Part shown: positions 45,425 to 56,870 of the stretch, in pieces
Numbering within the stretch: position 1 is the first letter of the stretch
Layout of the letters: each line of letters opens with the position of its first letter
DNA from: Isoetes taiwanensis
Taxonomy: Eukaryota > Streptophyta > Lycopodiopsida > Isoetales > Isoetaceae
Assembly (NCBI GenBank): GCA_021234155.1
Contig: JAJEKV010000058.1
Location: forward strand, 4,722,600-4,786,599
DNA: 64,000 bases
Reading direction: 5' to 3'
Translations under genes and position numbers: made by a program
Notes under the pieces: model-generated
What the model was told of the DNA's origin: nothing
Seen by the model: only the letters and a program-made list of their open reading frames with translations
Databases searched by the model: none

Positions 45425-48400
45425 CTACACCATTTCACGCTCCATCCACGCTACTGTTCTATGGTTACCATCCCAACAAAGGAACATTTTACCTGACAAG
45501 TCCTTCCACTCCTTGGAAGCTTCAAGTTCCTTCTCAAAGTCATCGTTAACTTCATTCCAATAATCATCCCATTTAGAGCGAATAGAATCTGTAACTGGAA
45601 CATCACATCCCTTAATGGATTTCATGGATAGTACAAACTTTCCTTTCTCAGGTAAATATCCGTCATTACGAAGAACATCTCTCATTTTAGTATCAGATTT
45701 TGACACTGCACGCACGGCTTCATTTCGTAAAACACGACAAAGGGGAATCTTGGGAGGTTCTGTTCCTCTCTCAATGCGACATTCGCTCATTATGTCAGCC
45801 ACCATCTCATGCGCAAAAACCTATACAAAGTTCATGATTAAATATTTCACAAGGAGAAAAAATAAAATGATCCAACTTGAGAACCACTCACCTGGGCAAA
45901 TTCTAGATCAGTGGCAGTCATATCCTGAACATCACTTGGTTTGTCTTTCTCTGACATTGGACTTTCGATATCTTTGGTCATTGTTGATTCAGTTAACGCT
46001 TTGTCAAGGGCTATAGATTTTGCTTCTTCTTTGGATACCTCTAGTGAATATGAATGCTTCTGTCGCCTTCGCTTTGGTGGTGTGTACGCTAGAGGAACAA
46101 ATGGGATGGGAGTTTTGTTTCTAATGTGAACCATAACAGACCATGTCCCTATTCTGCACAACACCTAGAGTGATCAATAGATGAATGCAATGAACCTTTT
46201 TTTTTGTTTAACAAACAAACATTATGAATGAAAGAACCAACCTTTTTGGAAGAGGTGCGCCGCCACACTGGGTCTGCAGTCTAGTGTCTGTAGTCTGTTG
46301 TCTTCTGCAGTATAAGAGACACCACTATCAACAACAACAAATATGGCATATAATAAGGCAACCATAATACAGACATGGCACTAGGCTTTATTTGCCTTAT
46401 TATGATTGCTTCTTTTATCTAGATATAATCTAGCAGGAGAATCCATGGCATACTCTTGGATGGCATACTCTTTATGGTCCATGATATAAAATCTAGCAGG
46501 AGAATCCATGGCATCCATGGCATAGAAGGAGAATCTGTGGCACATACCGATTACATTATTTCTGATAACTTCTTTTCCAATTCGTCTTGCTAAATCTTGA
46601 TCTTGAGAGGAAGGAGGTTTAGATCAAGCAAGTGTATGTATGGCAGAGGGAGAATCTATGGCACAATCCAATTAACTATTTCTGGAAGGAATGGTAATCA
46701 CAGATGCAATCGGATAGCCTCTTTGGATCTTTGGCAGCATATACTTTAATGCTTTGGTATTCAAGTCTTACTAGTAACAAGTGGCTTTACTAGTAACCAG
46801 TGGTAAACGTTTGGTAAGGGAAGGCATATAAATTTGTGAATGCCCTTGTTTACTGTGAGAATGGGAATGGGTCAGAGAGATGCGACATCAATAATTAAGT
46901 GAGGAGGCTACCACATAAACAGAGCATGGAATAATTTAAGGGCTAAACTTAGCTATTTGGCGATTTTTTAGCACATTTTCAAAAAAGATTGGCTAAAGTA
47001 AATGGAAAAAAATGGGAAAAAAATAATAATTTTAGCTTAACTTTTTTCGGGACTGCACCAACTCTGGAGCTCTTTAGCCAAATGCTAGAAAGTGCGAGAG
47101 TGAAATTTTGTATTCTGGGAAGGGACTCGCAATAGACACAAAACCGGCCGATAGGCTTGTCATTCATCACAGCAGCAGTATACAATGGTTTTGAGGAAGA
47201 GAGAGGGGTAGCCGACCATAGGAACAATATCGGACTACCCCATAAAAAGAATGTGCATAGGCAACATAGAAGGGCATTGGCGACAACTTCTCACCGGGAT
47301 AAAAAACCCCGCCCTTTCGGGTTTTCGAGGAAAACCCTAATGAGAAATGGTCGCCAACAACCTTGAATGTGATGCCTGGAAATCCGAAGAAGATGGAGAG
47401 ACGGCGAACCCAAAGAGAACAGGACCCCAGAGGACGGCAGAAGCCCCGAATGTATCGCCTGGAGAACCGGAAAAGATGATGTGCTGGCAAACACCACTCC
47501 AGCACGACCCCATAAGATGGCGGAAGCCGAAGAGACGAAGGAGACATGGCAATGGCGAAGTCGAGAAAGCAGGATCCCTCCACGACCGCAAAAAACCCTG
47601 CAGCAACTCAAAAGAACCCCCAAAAAAATACCCGTAAATGGTTAGAAGGAACTAACATGCATGGCATGGACAAGGTAAGCCGCACCCCCAACCCCTGCAG
47701 AGAAGAACCAATTAGAACACCAAAATCAGCACCATGAAGGGAAAAAAGCATCACCCTGCGGGTGGAAAACAAGTATGCATCACCCTCAAGGTGGAAGAAA
47801 ATAGCATCACCCTCAAGGTGGAAAAAATAGCATCACCCTCAAGGTGGAAATAATTGGCATCACCCTCAAGGTGGAAATAAAAACAACATATGAAAAGTGA
47901 CATGATAGGAATGCAAAAACATTATTATAGTAAATGCCAAGTGAACAACATGAAAAAGACGTGTCCCCCTGAGCAGGGCGGGAAGGGGGGGAAGCTCGGA
48001 GAAGGAAGGAAGCTGCTGTGAGAAGACGCCGATAACCGGTGCTGAAGGGGAAAAAGCCCTATATAGGCTCGTCCCCTCCTCGTATCGGCGATCCGATGGT
48101 TCCGGATCGATCGCGATTGGAAGGAAAGGACTCGCAATAGACACAAAAACCGCCGACTACCGAGAACTTCCTTACTACAAGCCCAACCGCTAAACCTCCA
48201 AATGTTGAGACGGGTCCACGGCACGTGAGCGAAAGAGTGAGAAGACGAAGAACGCCACCGTGAAACCGGAGCACGTATCATCACGCGGAACCCCACGGGC
48301 GGCAAAATAGCCCGGCCCGGGCCATGACGAAGCGTAATGCGTACCATAAAGAGACGGGTCCAAGCCTATAGCCAAAAGGCAATCCCTCCACCACAAGCGA

Positions 48401-51400
48401 GCAGTCGAATAGGATAAAAAGGGCGAAAGAAGAGGGAGAGGAGCGAAAAAGCGCCCGCTTTGTCGGAGGATCGAGGGAGATGGTAAGAACCTACGGAGAT
48501 CAAACGTTGAAGAATAGTGACGGGGGCATCTGGCGAGGTCAAACGGCAAAGAAACCGCATGACCCCGCAAGCAAGTTGATCGGCTTTGAACGGGCGGATA
48601 AAAATGTCGACATGAGATAACGAGAAAGAAAGATCACGCCAAATTGAGGCAGGGCTCTGAGATGCAAAAAAGCCGCAAAAAAGAAAGGACGATGAGGGCA
48701 GCGTGGGCCAAAGAAGGGAACGGGGCGGCGGGTGGCGCAAAATGGAGAACAATAGAGCGAACATGTTGAGGCATGAGGGGGAGAAAAGTGCGAGGGGGAC
48801 GAGCTCCACGAGAAGTAGACTGACGAGCCAAGGACGGCAAAGGAAGAACCGCGGGGGAGGGCAGGTTGAAAACTTGATGAAAAAAGGATATTGCGGCAGA
48901 GGCGAAGTAATGGACGAGGGGCGGCGGATGAGAATAATGAAGAGTGGCAAAAAAGGCGGCAACAACAAAGGGGGAAGCCGGGAGATAAGAAACGGCATGG
49001 AGGCGGCACCAAACAACAAAGCGGCGGAACAAAGCCATGTATGTCGCAAGAGTCGAGGGGGGGGCGGAAAACACCAACGGCAAAGTCGAGGAACAAAGGG
49101 ACCTCCGAGGAGCAAGTGTCGAGAGGCACGGCCACACAACAAACATATAAACCATGTCAAATTCAATCAAATTGACAACGAAAAACATAAAGAGCTACAT
49201 GGCGTCGACACCCCGCAAAAGGTGCCGACAACTGGGGCAATAAAGCCAGTGAAAATGCATCAAAAAACATAAAGTCTTGAATAAAAGGCGCCCACGCCGA
49301 CCCCGTCCAGAGCAGAGGCCACCAAGGGGCAGAAGGCCAATGAAGAACCACCAACGTCATACGAGCCTGACACGCAGCTGCATGGTGCAAAACACGTGGA
49401 ACCAAGGCGGGTGGAGGAAAACAAAAATTGTTAAAGAGATACCAATCATAGGTAAAAGCATCCGGGGGAATACGGTGCGGATATGCGAATCGAGTGTTAT
49501 AGACGGCCGCCGCGACGAGCAGAATGCGTACCATAAAGAGACGGGTCCAAGCCTATAGCCAGAAGGCAATCCAAATTGGAAGGAAAGTAGGATAACTATA
49601 TACTAGATGTGAATAAGTGCATAGATAAGAGACCAACAATATCCTAAATGCAATTCACACCAGGAAAAACAATGCCAATGTAACCTTTAATTCCATTTGC
49701 AAGATGTCAAATGCATAAGATACCGACTAAAAAATGTGCCCTAGGCCAGAGAATAGAACAAAGTATCCAATGTCCGAAGTCCAGCAGTCAAATGGTAAGA
49801 GGCAAGTACTAGACAAGAGGGCAGAAAGGAAATCAAGCAACTATGGGGAACGAGCACACCATGCAAGATCGCGTGAGCTGCTCCGAGCCGAAAGACATCG
49901 CGGATATAGGGAAAAGAGACCCAAGTCGATAGAATGGTAAGATGGAGATGCTTGAAGGGAGGAGGTCAAATATGAAAACCAAGTCAAAGGTACAAGTTAC
50001 GACCAAGGATATCGAGGAGATGGAGGTTGAAAGGGCCAAGGGTCGGGGAGGAATAACGAGGTGAGGCCAATAACCAAGTGATGAAATGGGTAATGGGAAC
50101 ACAACAACTACATCCTGTCATGTGGAAACTGATAGCATGCCACATGTAAGTACAAATAAGGCAACGCATGATAAACATTAACAAAGACTTACTCTGGACA
50201 AATAAAGAATAGAATAGAATAAAGGGGCATAGCGAGAGATGACAAATTCATAACATAACATATCAAGAGGTCAAGAGTACCAGAACAACAAAGGAAATGC
50301 TTGAAAACCAAGTATGAAGCAAAATGTCCAACCAAAGGGTAAAACAGAAGAAGAACTCGCACCAAATGTAAACGGATACTAGACAAATCCACTTGCAAAT
50401 CTCAACGCAAAAAATGACAACCCAATACATGCATACATGGAAAAGTGGTGTAGAAACAAATTTGAGATAGAGCCAATGACCGTAAACCAATAGAAAATAT
50501 GCAAAAGAAGTATGCCATACAACATGTGAGAAAGCCAAATATATATCCCGAAGAGAAGCACTATGAGACCCAGAACAGAGGAAACAAGAACTAGGCGAGC
50601 AAAGAACGAAGAAAAGATTCGATGAAGCTCATCAAAGAAAAAGAAGACATGCTCCCCCCTGATACTCAAAGCTCAATGTCCATAAGGTCCACCATACATG
50701 TCCACAAAGATACAGCTCAAAGTTGCAACATACAACCCATGTCAATAGCATCAAAAAATCGTAACTACGGAAGAACATTACGGGGAAATCACCCAAATGA
50801 CATAATGAACCCACAACGTATTGTAACGGCCACCGAATGTATCCCAAACAACCCTAGCAAAAAGAAGCTAAAAAAGTCCCTGTCCCAAATGAAATCAACA
50901 AACAATAAAATTACCTTACGCGCACCTTCAATGTTCCCTAAGAACGTAAAAAATCCCCGCATATAAAGTGGTTTGGTTCCCGAGACAAAGGGAATAAGGA
51001 AAATTGGCACCTCATGGAAAAACAAGAAGAGAGCTAGAACCATCCGAAGGCACTTCACAGGAATAAAGGCATCCCCATCATCCTAAATAGATTCCAATCC
51101 AACGTATCAAAGAGAGGCTAACTATGAATGTAGAACCCCACCAAGGTGCCATATAAACATTATGCCGTAGTGCACGCATGCGCATCAATTGTCACAAAAG
51201 CAATGCATGTTAAACCATGTTAGGTTGAAGGCACCACACAAATAAGCCATTCGAACAAATATGATGCTAGTAAAGAACCCTATACAATTTACAACGCACG
51301 ACGCAAACATGCCACAAGATCTCCAAACCATAAATCCTAGACAATGTATCGGTAAGTCCAAGAACCCCTACAGATGGGGAAGTAAATAAGTATGGAGCCC

Positions 51401-54400
51401 CTTTGACCAGAAAAGCCTCAAAACTATGTGAAACCACTTTAGAGAACAAAGGACATATCTCTAGTCAATGCAAGCTAAATAGCCAATTCCAATAGAGGAA
51501 AAATGGAAAAAACACACACATGGATCTAGACAAAATTGAATAAGCTACCACATGATGAAATGATAGCAGATAAGGGAACATAAAGGAGATGCATAAGAGA
51601 AAAAACAAGTAGACAACCTTTTCTGCATAAACGACAAATTACTAAAAGAAAATCCCAATATGAACGACTGCATAGTAATATGAGTTCAACTATAGAGGCA
51701 TAAATGAACCGAAAAAATAATGGAGCACCACAAAAGTTAGAAATGTTCAACTTTTTCAAAACCAAATGTTCGGAGTAGTTAAGGTGAGGATACTGCAACA
51801 CAAGCTCTACATTACAGAAAATAAAGATGCCGATCAGGAAAAATACCACAAGAACACCAGAATTACAAATTTGTTTAAGAAAAGAATGGTAGTATATTGT
51901 TAGTGATACATAAAGGCAGTTGGATAGCAAAACGACCCCCGAAAAGCAGCCATCATTCGTGGCAAAAAGAATGCATGTGAATCCCTGCTGCTGGGAAGAA
52001 CCGTGTAGAGAAGTAGCCTATGGAAACAGTAGGATTATGAATAGGCAGGAAAGGGAGACTGCGAAGAAACAAGGCAATGGATTTGCTGGTCAGGAAGGAG
52101 GGACTTAGAGAGCTGGACGAAAAAGATAGAGTGTGTCAAGGAAAAAGGGGCCAGAATAGAAAAATTATCTGAGCCACGAATTCAAGTAGATACCAAGTAA
52201 GCTCCGAGCATACGATGATATAGAAATGGTAGAGAGTAGGAAAAGAAGCTGACGTGGAGCTGAGCTTGAGGCAATTGACTGTGCTTGAGAAATATATGCA
52301 GACCGAAAGTAATGGGCAACCAAATGGGTGTGTGTTTGGAAAGGATGCGCCAAACTTGAACCAATGCAGAATAACACGGGCAGAGTGTTGGAAAAAGCTA
52401 GAGTCTGTGCGCTGAAAAAAGAGCAAGAAAAAAAAACAACTGTGAGGCAAGAAATCGATAGGTGTAGCATACCGGATTGGAAAAAGAAAGAAGAGTCTGG
52501 GCTGTAGGAACATGTAAATTGGAGCCCTGGACTGGTGTTGTAACTAGCATGGATGCTATGGTGAAATACTAACGACTAATCCGATCTCCAAAATTCGTCA
52601 TGAAGGATTCGACACAGCTCCGCCGTAGCTCGATGGGCAAACATACCGGAAACATGCACACATCCTGCTATTGCCTGGAAGACCTCCACCGATTGAATTA
52701 TTGGAAGAGCCATTCGTTGGTAATCAGTAGAAGCCGAAGGGTCAGAATCAGTGAGGCAGAAAATAAGCGAGTGAACAAGGCCACTTATAGAGCCGGAATT
52801 GGATCGAGGAATAAGCCAGACTAAGAGATTGGAGGAATAGATAGAACATGGAGCAACAAGAACGAGTACGAATTACCTAGTGCATTTGAGAAGATTGCCC
52901 AAAAAGCAATGTACCAAGTCTGATGGTAACCAGAGATCCACCTTTTCTAAAAAGCTTTAGATAAAAAGGAAAAGAACCGATCAGGGCAAAGCTGCTGCAT
53001 ACTGGAGCAAGCTAACAATGCTAGGACAAGCTTGCTTCTGCGTAATCATGTAAAGATTGCAATAATGCATGCACTCCCCGAGTAAACCGATCCTCCTGTA
53101 GATCCTGTGACAAGAAATTGCAACTCCAAATGCACAAAACAGTGATCAGAAAAGAAGTTCTCAAATAGCGTTGAAGTCAAAATCCATATGATATCATGCA
53201 ACTCGACAAAAGACAATCAGGATTTTACCAGAAACGCGACAAAAGACAATCGGGATTTTACCAGATCTCCCTCTATGTAACATGACAATTTGCATGCAAT
53301 ATGATTTGATAAGAAACATACCTGAGAAGTTATAGGACTATGGCCATGCCTCGTGATTTGAAAAAAGCCATACCTCAGAAGCGAAACCTGCGAATATGAG
53401 GCTAGAAGAAAGTGAGGGATCTGTGAGATAAGACTGATAGGGAAAAAGCTCGGAGAAGGAAGGAAGCTGCTGTGAGAAGACGCCGATAACCGGTGCTGAA
53501 GGGGAAAAAGCCCTATATAGGCTCGTCCCTCCCCAGAATGGCGATCCGATGGCTCGGATCGATGCGATTATTTAGCTAAACTATAGAAACTTTTAGAATG
53601 AATTTCTGGCTAGTTTAGCTAACATCATTCTAGTTTATATGAAATATATGATTAGTAGTTTAGTTTCTAGCATTATGAATTAATTTAAGTCCTAGACTTT
53701 GCTAGTTAGCATTATTCTAAAATGTATTCACAAAGAAAATGACTAAAATAAATGGAAACAATTGAAAAAAGGTATAGTAATTTGGCTTAATATTTTTTGT
53801 TGGCAACACCATAGAAAATTTTGGAATGATGTTTGGGTTAGTTTAGCTAAATGCTAGAAAACATGAGAGGAAAAATGTGTAGAGTTTAGCTAAACCACAG
53901 AAAGTTTTGGGATTAATATCGAGCAAGTTTAGCTAAAGTCATTCTGGCTAATAAGAAATATGCGATTAGTAATTTATTCCCTGAAACAGAGACCGAAAAG
54001 TTTCAGCATGTCACATGTTTGTAAGGCGGATATAGTAGGCGGATATAGCAGACTGAGACATGGTAAATTTACTGATTTTTTTACGTTATTCACAGAAGAT
54101 ATGACAATGGAAATTTAAACTGCACTTAGCTCTTATGGGCGAGGAATACTTTTCAGATGCGTTTTACTGCATGCAAACAACTAAATGAACAGGAAAAAAT
54201 GACGTACTTGTTGGGCTTCACATCATTTGCAGATGACTGTGCGCACCAGAAACACAAGATTAAAGCGGAGAACAAAAGCTTCCATACCTCTTCTGTTCAA
54301 AGAAGTTTAATAACATTTTTAAAGATGTTCTGGTCCAACACTTTGGAAGTAGAGGTGATGAGATATGTGAGAACACCACATTTGGCTGGACATTCACTGC

Positions 54401-55764
54401 GAATCTGAAAAGCCTGTTATGTAAACCCAAGAAAGTCTTTGCTGGATATGGGGAGATGGAATGCCCCTGTGCTAATCCAACCTTGGCTAAATATGTGGAC
54501 AATAAAATTGGACATAGTACATAACCGCACCTTAAGAAAATGGCCCTGTGCTAACCCAACCTTGGCTAAATATGTGGACAATAAAATTGGACATAGTACA
54601 TAACCGCGCCTTAAGAAAATGGCTAAGCCTTGGACTTAACCATATCCCTTTGTGAAGTTCAAGAGTGAACTGCACCAAACTATTGATCAGTTCTTTTGCT
54701 TACACAGACATGGCAACCATATAATAAGACATGGCAACCATAATACAGACATGGCACTAGGCATATAATAAGGCATCGTATAAGCTGATTATTAAATCCA
54801 GAGGTATGAAAGGCTTACATAAACAGAATTAGATAACATAGACATCAAAATGTGAATCAGATAGCTTACCTTAATCTAAGAGGTGCGCCGCCGCACTACG
54901 TCTGCAGTCTGTTGCCATGACTTCAAAATTTGTCTTCTGCCATCAGATTCTGAGCAGCAAATTGTCTGAGCGTTACAACGGACTAAAGATATGCATTTTG
55001 CCTACCAACCCAGAGGAGGTGCGCCGCCGCACTAGGTCTGCAGGCCGTTGTGGTGATGCATTCAAACCAAAAAAAACCCAACCATTCTTACCTTTCTGGA
55101 GGATGTGCGCCGCCACACTGGGTCGGATTGAAGCTGGAGCAAGGATTTAGATATGAATGCAGCTGAAAATAGTCATGGTAAATCTCTCAGAAATTTGTCC
55201 TCACAAATCACAGACATGTGTTTTTCCAAAACAGATCTTACCTTACTGAATGGAGTGCGCCGCCACACTGGGTCGGAATGAATCAGTAGCAAGGGTTAAG
55301 ATTACATTGCAGCTGGAAAAAATCATGGAAAACATCGTGGAAATCATGGAAATCATGCAAATCATGCAGCTTATTCAAATCGAGCCTACCTTGCTGGATG
55401 GAGTGCGTCGCCGCACTGGTTCTATAATGGGCAGACAAATTTCCAAGAACAGATGATTTTCGGATGATTTTCGGAGACGTATTTTGAAAAAACAGAGGTA
55501 CAGCGATATTTTTCGAGGTACAGAGGTTTTTTCGAGGTATGTTTTTTTCGAAAATCAACTTTAAAAAAACAATAGAGGTTAAAAAAGCATTAATTCCCAT
55601 ACAGGTTTCACAAATAACAAAACATCTATTTTTGGGTTGCCCCTAGGGGGGCAAACCCTTGTTTATGTGGGCTTTTGGCATATCCTAGGTATATACTAGA
55701 ATATACCTAGGATATGCTGTGACTGCTAAAAACCTACTCTTACCTGTAAATGCTCGGTCGCCAT
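45425..55764 (-). CDS. Unidentified protein with ParB/sulfiredoxin-like D-G-N-H-R motif, split gene
   Basis: Assembled on the minus strand from 55764-55744 (MATEHLQ), 46280-46242 (TADPVWRRTSSKK), 46164-45892 (91 codons) and 45820-45425 (131 codons plus stop). All junctions are GT-AG and in phase 0, giving about 242 aa. The start context AACAATGGCG is close to the plant consensus. The third exon has a basic stretch, PPKRRRQKH (possible nuclear signal), then a Lys/Glu-rich linker. The last exon is charged and ends with GKMFLCWDGNHRTVAWM. D-G-N-H-R-x-x-A is the signature of the ParB/sulfiredoxin fold (phosphate or nucleotide binding), but the family is not identified. The first intron, about 9.46 kb, holds a 6.45-kb insertion and several diverged copies of exon 2. 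Whether translation really ends at 45425 or splices on is unknown, and transcription is unproven. Confidence 0.6.
46925..47114 (-). repeat. Dispersed repeat family, copy 2 (left part, interrupted)
   Basis: Reverse complement of 1376-1800 sequence. It continues at 53569 after the 6.45-kb insertion, as shown by the uninterrupted copy near 1300-1460. Confidence 0.7.
47751..47882 (-). repeat. Minisatellite, five units with CACCCTCAAGGTGG
   Basis: Units of about 27-29 bp start GCATCACCCTCAAGGTGGAA at about 47753, 47779, 47802, 47831 and 47858. The first is divergent (CACCCTGCGGGTGG). Each contains a small inverted repeat (CACC...GGTG). Confidence 0.88.
53203..53266 (+). repeat. 32-bp tandem duplication
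   Basis: CGACAAAAGACAATCAGGAT and CGACAAAAGACAATCGGGAT, each continuing TTTACCAGA. Confidence 0.85.
53569..53990 (-). repeat. Dispersed repeat family, copy 2 (right part)
   Basis: TTTAGCTAAACTATAGAAAC and GTTTAGCTAACATCATTCTA match the reverse complement of 1290-1375. A second related stretch follows at 53780-53990. Confidence 0.65.
54461..54623 (+). repeat. 81-bp tandem duplication
   Basis: CCTTGGCTAAATATGTGGAC to CGCACCTTAAGAAAATGG occurs twice with two or three differences. A related small duplication (GACATGGCAACCATA) is at 54709-54745. Confidence 0.92.
54878..55442 (-). repeat. Array of five diverged copies of exon 2 with splice sites
   Basis: On the minus strand, GTGYGGCGGCGCAC-containing segments lie at about 55400, 55253, 55106, 55019 and 54886. 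Most end in a donor (AAG|GTAAG or AAG|GTAGG). The copy 55133-55092 has an acceptor (GCTCCAG) and an open 42-nt exon encoding LQSDPVWRRTSSRK, close to the functional-looking TADPVWRRTSSKK at 46280-46242. Others are open only partly: the 54886 copy has an in-frame TAG, and the 55253 copy lacks a clear acceptor. Part of the flanking intron (54720-54930) is duplicated with 46250-46390. This is exon duplication, possibly allowing alternative second exons. Confidence 0.7.
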
Positions 55765-55787
55765 TGTTGATGTGCGGCTGGTGTGGG
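55630..55787 (-). repeat. 155-bp repeat A including exon 1 and a hairpin
   Basis: About 90% identical to 59457-59614. It contains the perfect inverted repeat CATATCCTAGGTATA / TATACCTAGGATATG around 8 nt (about 55677-55715) and, on the minus strand, the first coding exon MATEHLQ with its donor GTAAGAG. Confidence 0.88.
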
Positions 55788-56200
55788 AACTGGTTAACCG
55801 GCACCGCCACGCATTACAGCGAGGTCCATAAGCTGGTGTGGGAACTGGTGTTGGAAGAAGGGGGAATTGGAAGAATTTATCTCCGGACCAAGTTTAGAGC
55901 GTGCGCCTATTTCATATCGAGCAGAGGAGAAATAGCGGATGAATGCGGGATTAGGATGAGTAGGAAGGGGGAGTCGTCAACACACAGAAGCTTTGGGCAT
56001 GGCGTCATGCAGCAGAGGCATTTTTGCAGATTCGACCCAATGTTTATCTGGTGGCAGAGGCAAAAATGTGGATGGTAAGTTTGCTTCAGCTAATCTAACT
56101 TCAGAGATGAATCATTTCATATTTGCGCTTTAATATCTTTGGAAAGATCTAAGTCTCAGAATGTTCACATTTTGGCAGAGTTACGGAGCAATCTGGTTAA
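55788..56200 (+). other. Unrecognised ORF-bearing stretch
   Basis: A plus-strand frame (to 56078) ends next to a good donor (ATG|GTAAGTTTGC at 56076) but shows no domain. It could be an upstream exon of the F-box/LRR relic or chance. Confidence 0.25.
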
Positions 56201-56870
56201 TGGTTGAAAATAAATGTAGCCAAGATTGATGCTTTGATCCTTGACAGCTGTGAGGTAAACGCAATGCAAGCATGATTTGGTTTTCCTTTAAAGTCGGGCT
56301 TCCTAAGCCTTGATGTTTGCTCTAGTGGATTGTAACGTTGATAGTAAATGCATCTCTGTTTTGGGTCCTATTTCTTATATTTGTTGCTATTAAATCTTGC
56401 AGGTGGAATTATCTCAGGCAGCTCTATATTGTCGTAGGTTGTTAAGCATTGATGCCTCTTATTGCATAGTTGATCCTTCTGCAGCAACTAGGAGATGACT
56501 GTTTGGCAACCACCGCAAATGCATGTCCCATGATACAATCACTTATGTTGGCTTCTTGCCTGTCTGTGCTGTTGGCGCTGGACAGACTGCATGCATTGAA
56601 AGTGTTGGACTTATTGTATACTTTTCTAACGAATCTGTCACCCATGTCTGCAAGATGCTCTTATTTGAGGGTATATATTCTACTTTTCTCAAAAATTTTT
56701 AAGAGGATGTTAAATGTTGATGATATTTGTCTTGTGTTTGTGCTTCTATAGGTATTGAAGGTTTCAGCATGCAAATATCTTGCCAAGATGCCCTGGTTGC
56801 CTTGCTTGGTGGAAACGTGCTACTCTAATTCATTAAAGTGATTTCGTGCAACCACTGTTCTTATTCATGG
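56201..56870 (+). pseudogene. F-box/LRR-repeat protein 15-like pseudogene (partial)
   Basis: Exon pieces read ALILDSCE (about 56222, donor GTAAAC), then after TTGCAG at 56402 VELSQAALYCRRLLSIDASYC. After a 16-nt disruption comes QLGDDCLATTANACPMIQSL, then MLASCLSV and HALKVLDLLYTFLTNLSPM. After an intron (56671-56751), VLKVSACKYLA and, frameshifted, DALVALLGGN follow. This is the Cys-containing LRR series of plant FBL15-type F-box proteins (SCPxIxSLxLxSC, LDLSYTFLxNL, LKVLKLQACKYL). The F-box and most LRRs are missing and two frame breaks are present. Splice sites survive, so it is a relic of a genomic copy rather than a processed one. Confidence 0.75.

Larger units (their letters stand above)
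47115..53568 (-). mobile_element. 6.45-kb insertion: two head-to-tail units of an unclassified element
   Basis: The insertion splits a dispersed repeat, and TATT occurs on both sides (47111-47114 and 53569-53572). On the minus strand, unit 1 runs 53568-48118 and unit 2 48117-47115. Both start with ATCGC(G)ATCGATCC and share about 130 bp including a palindromic TATA-like box CCTATATAGG (53512-53521 and 48057-48066). Both end with TTTTGTGTCTATTGCGAGTC. A further internal duplication (48330-48386 and 49515-49571) is present. The minus strand is very pyrimidine-rich, so long ORFs there are composition artefacts. No RT, integrase or transposase motif was recognised. Confidence 0.55.

Noticed and set aside
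47753..47882. CRISPR-like array
   Set aside because: The repeats are near-contiguous 27-bp minisatellite units with spacer differences of only a few bases, in a plant nuclear context.
48366..49272. Long overlapping ORFs on both strands (up to 266 codons)
   Set aside because: The strand is strongly purine/pyrimidine biased, which removes stops in several frames. No domain, start context or splice structure supports them.
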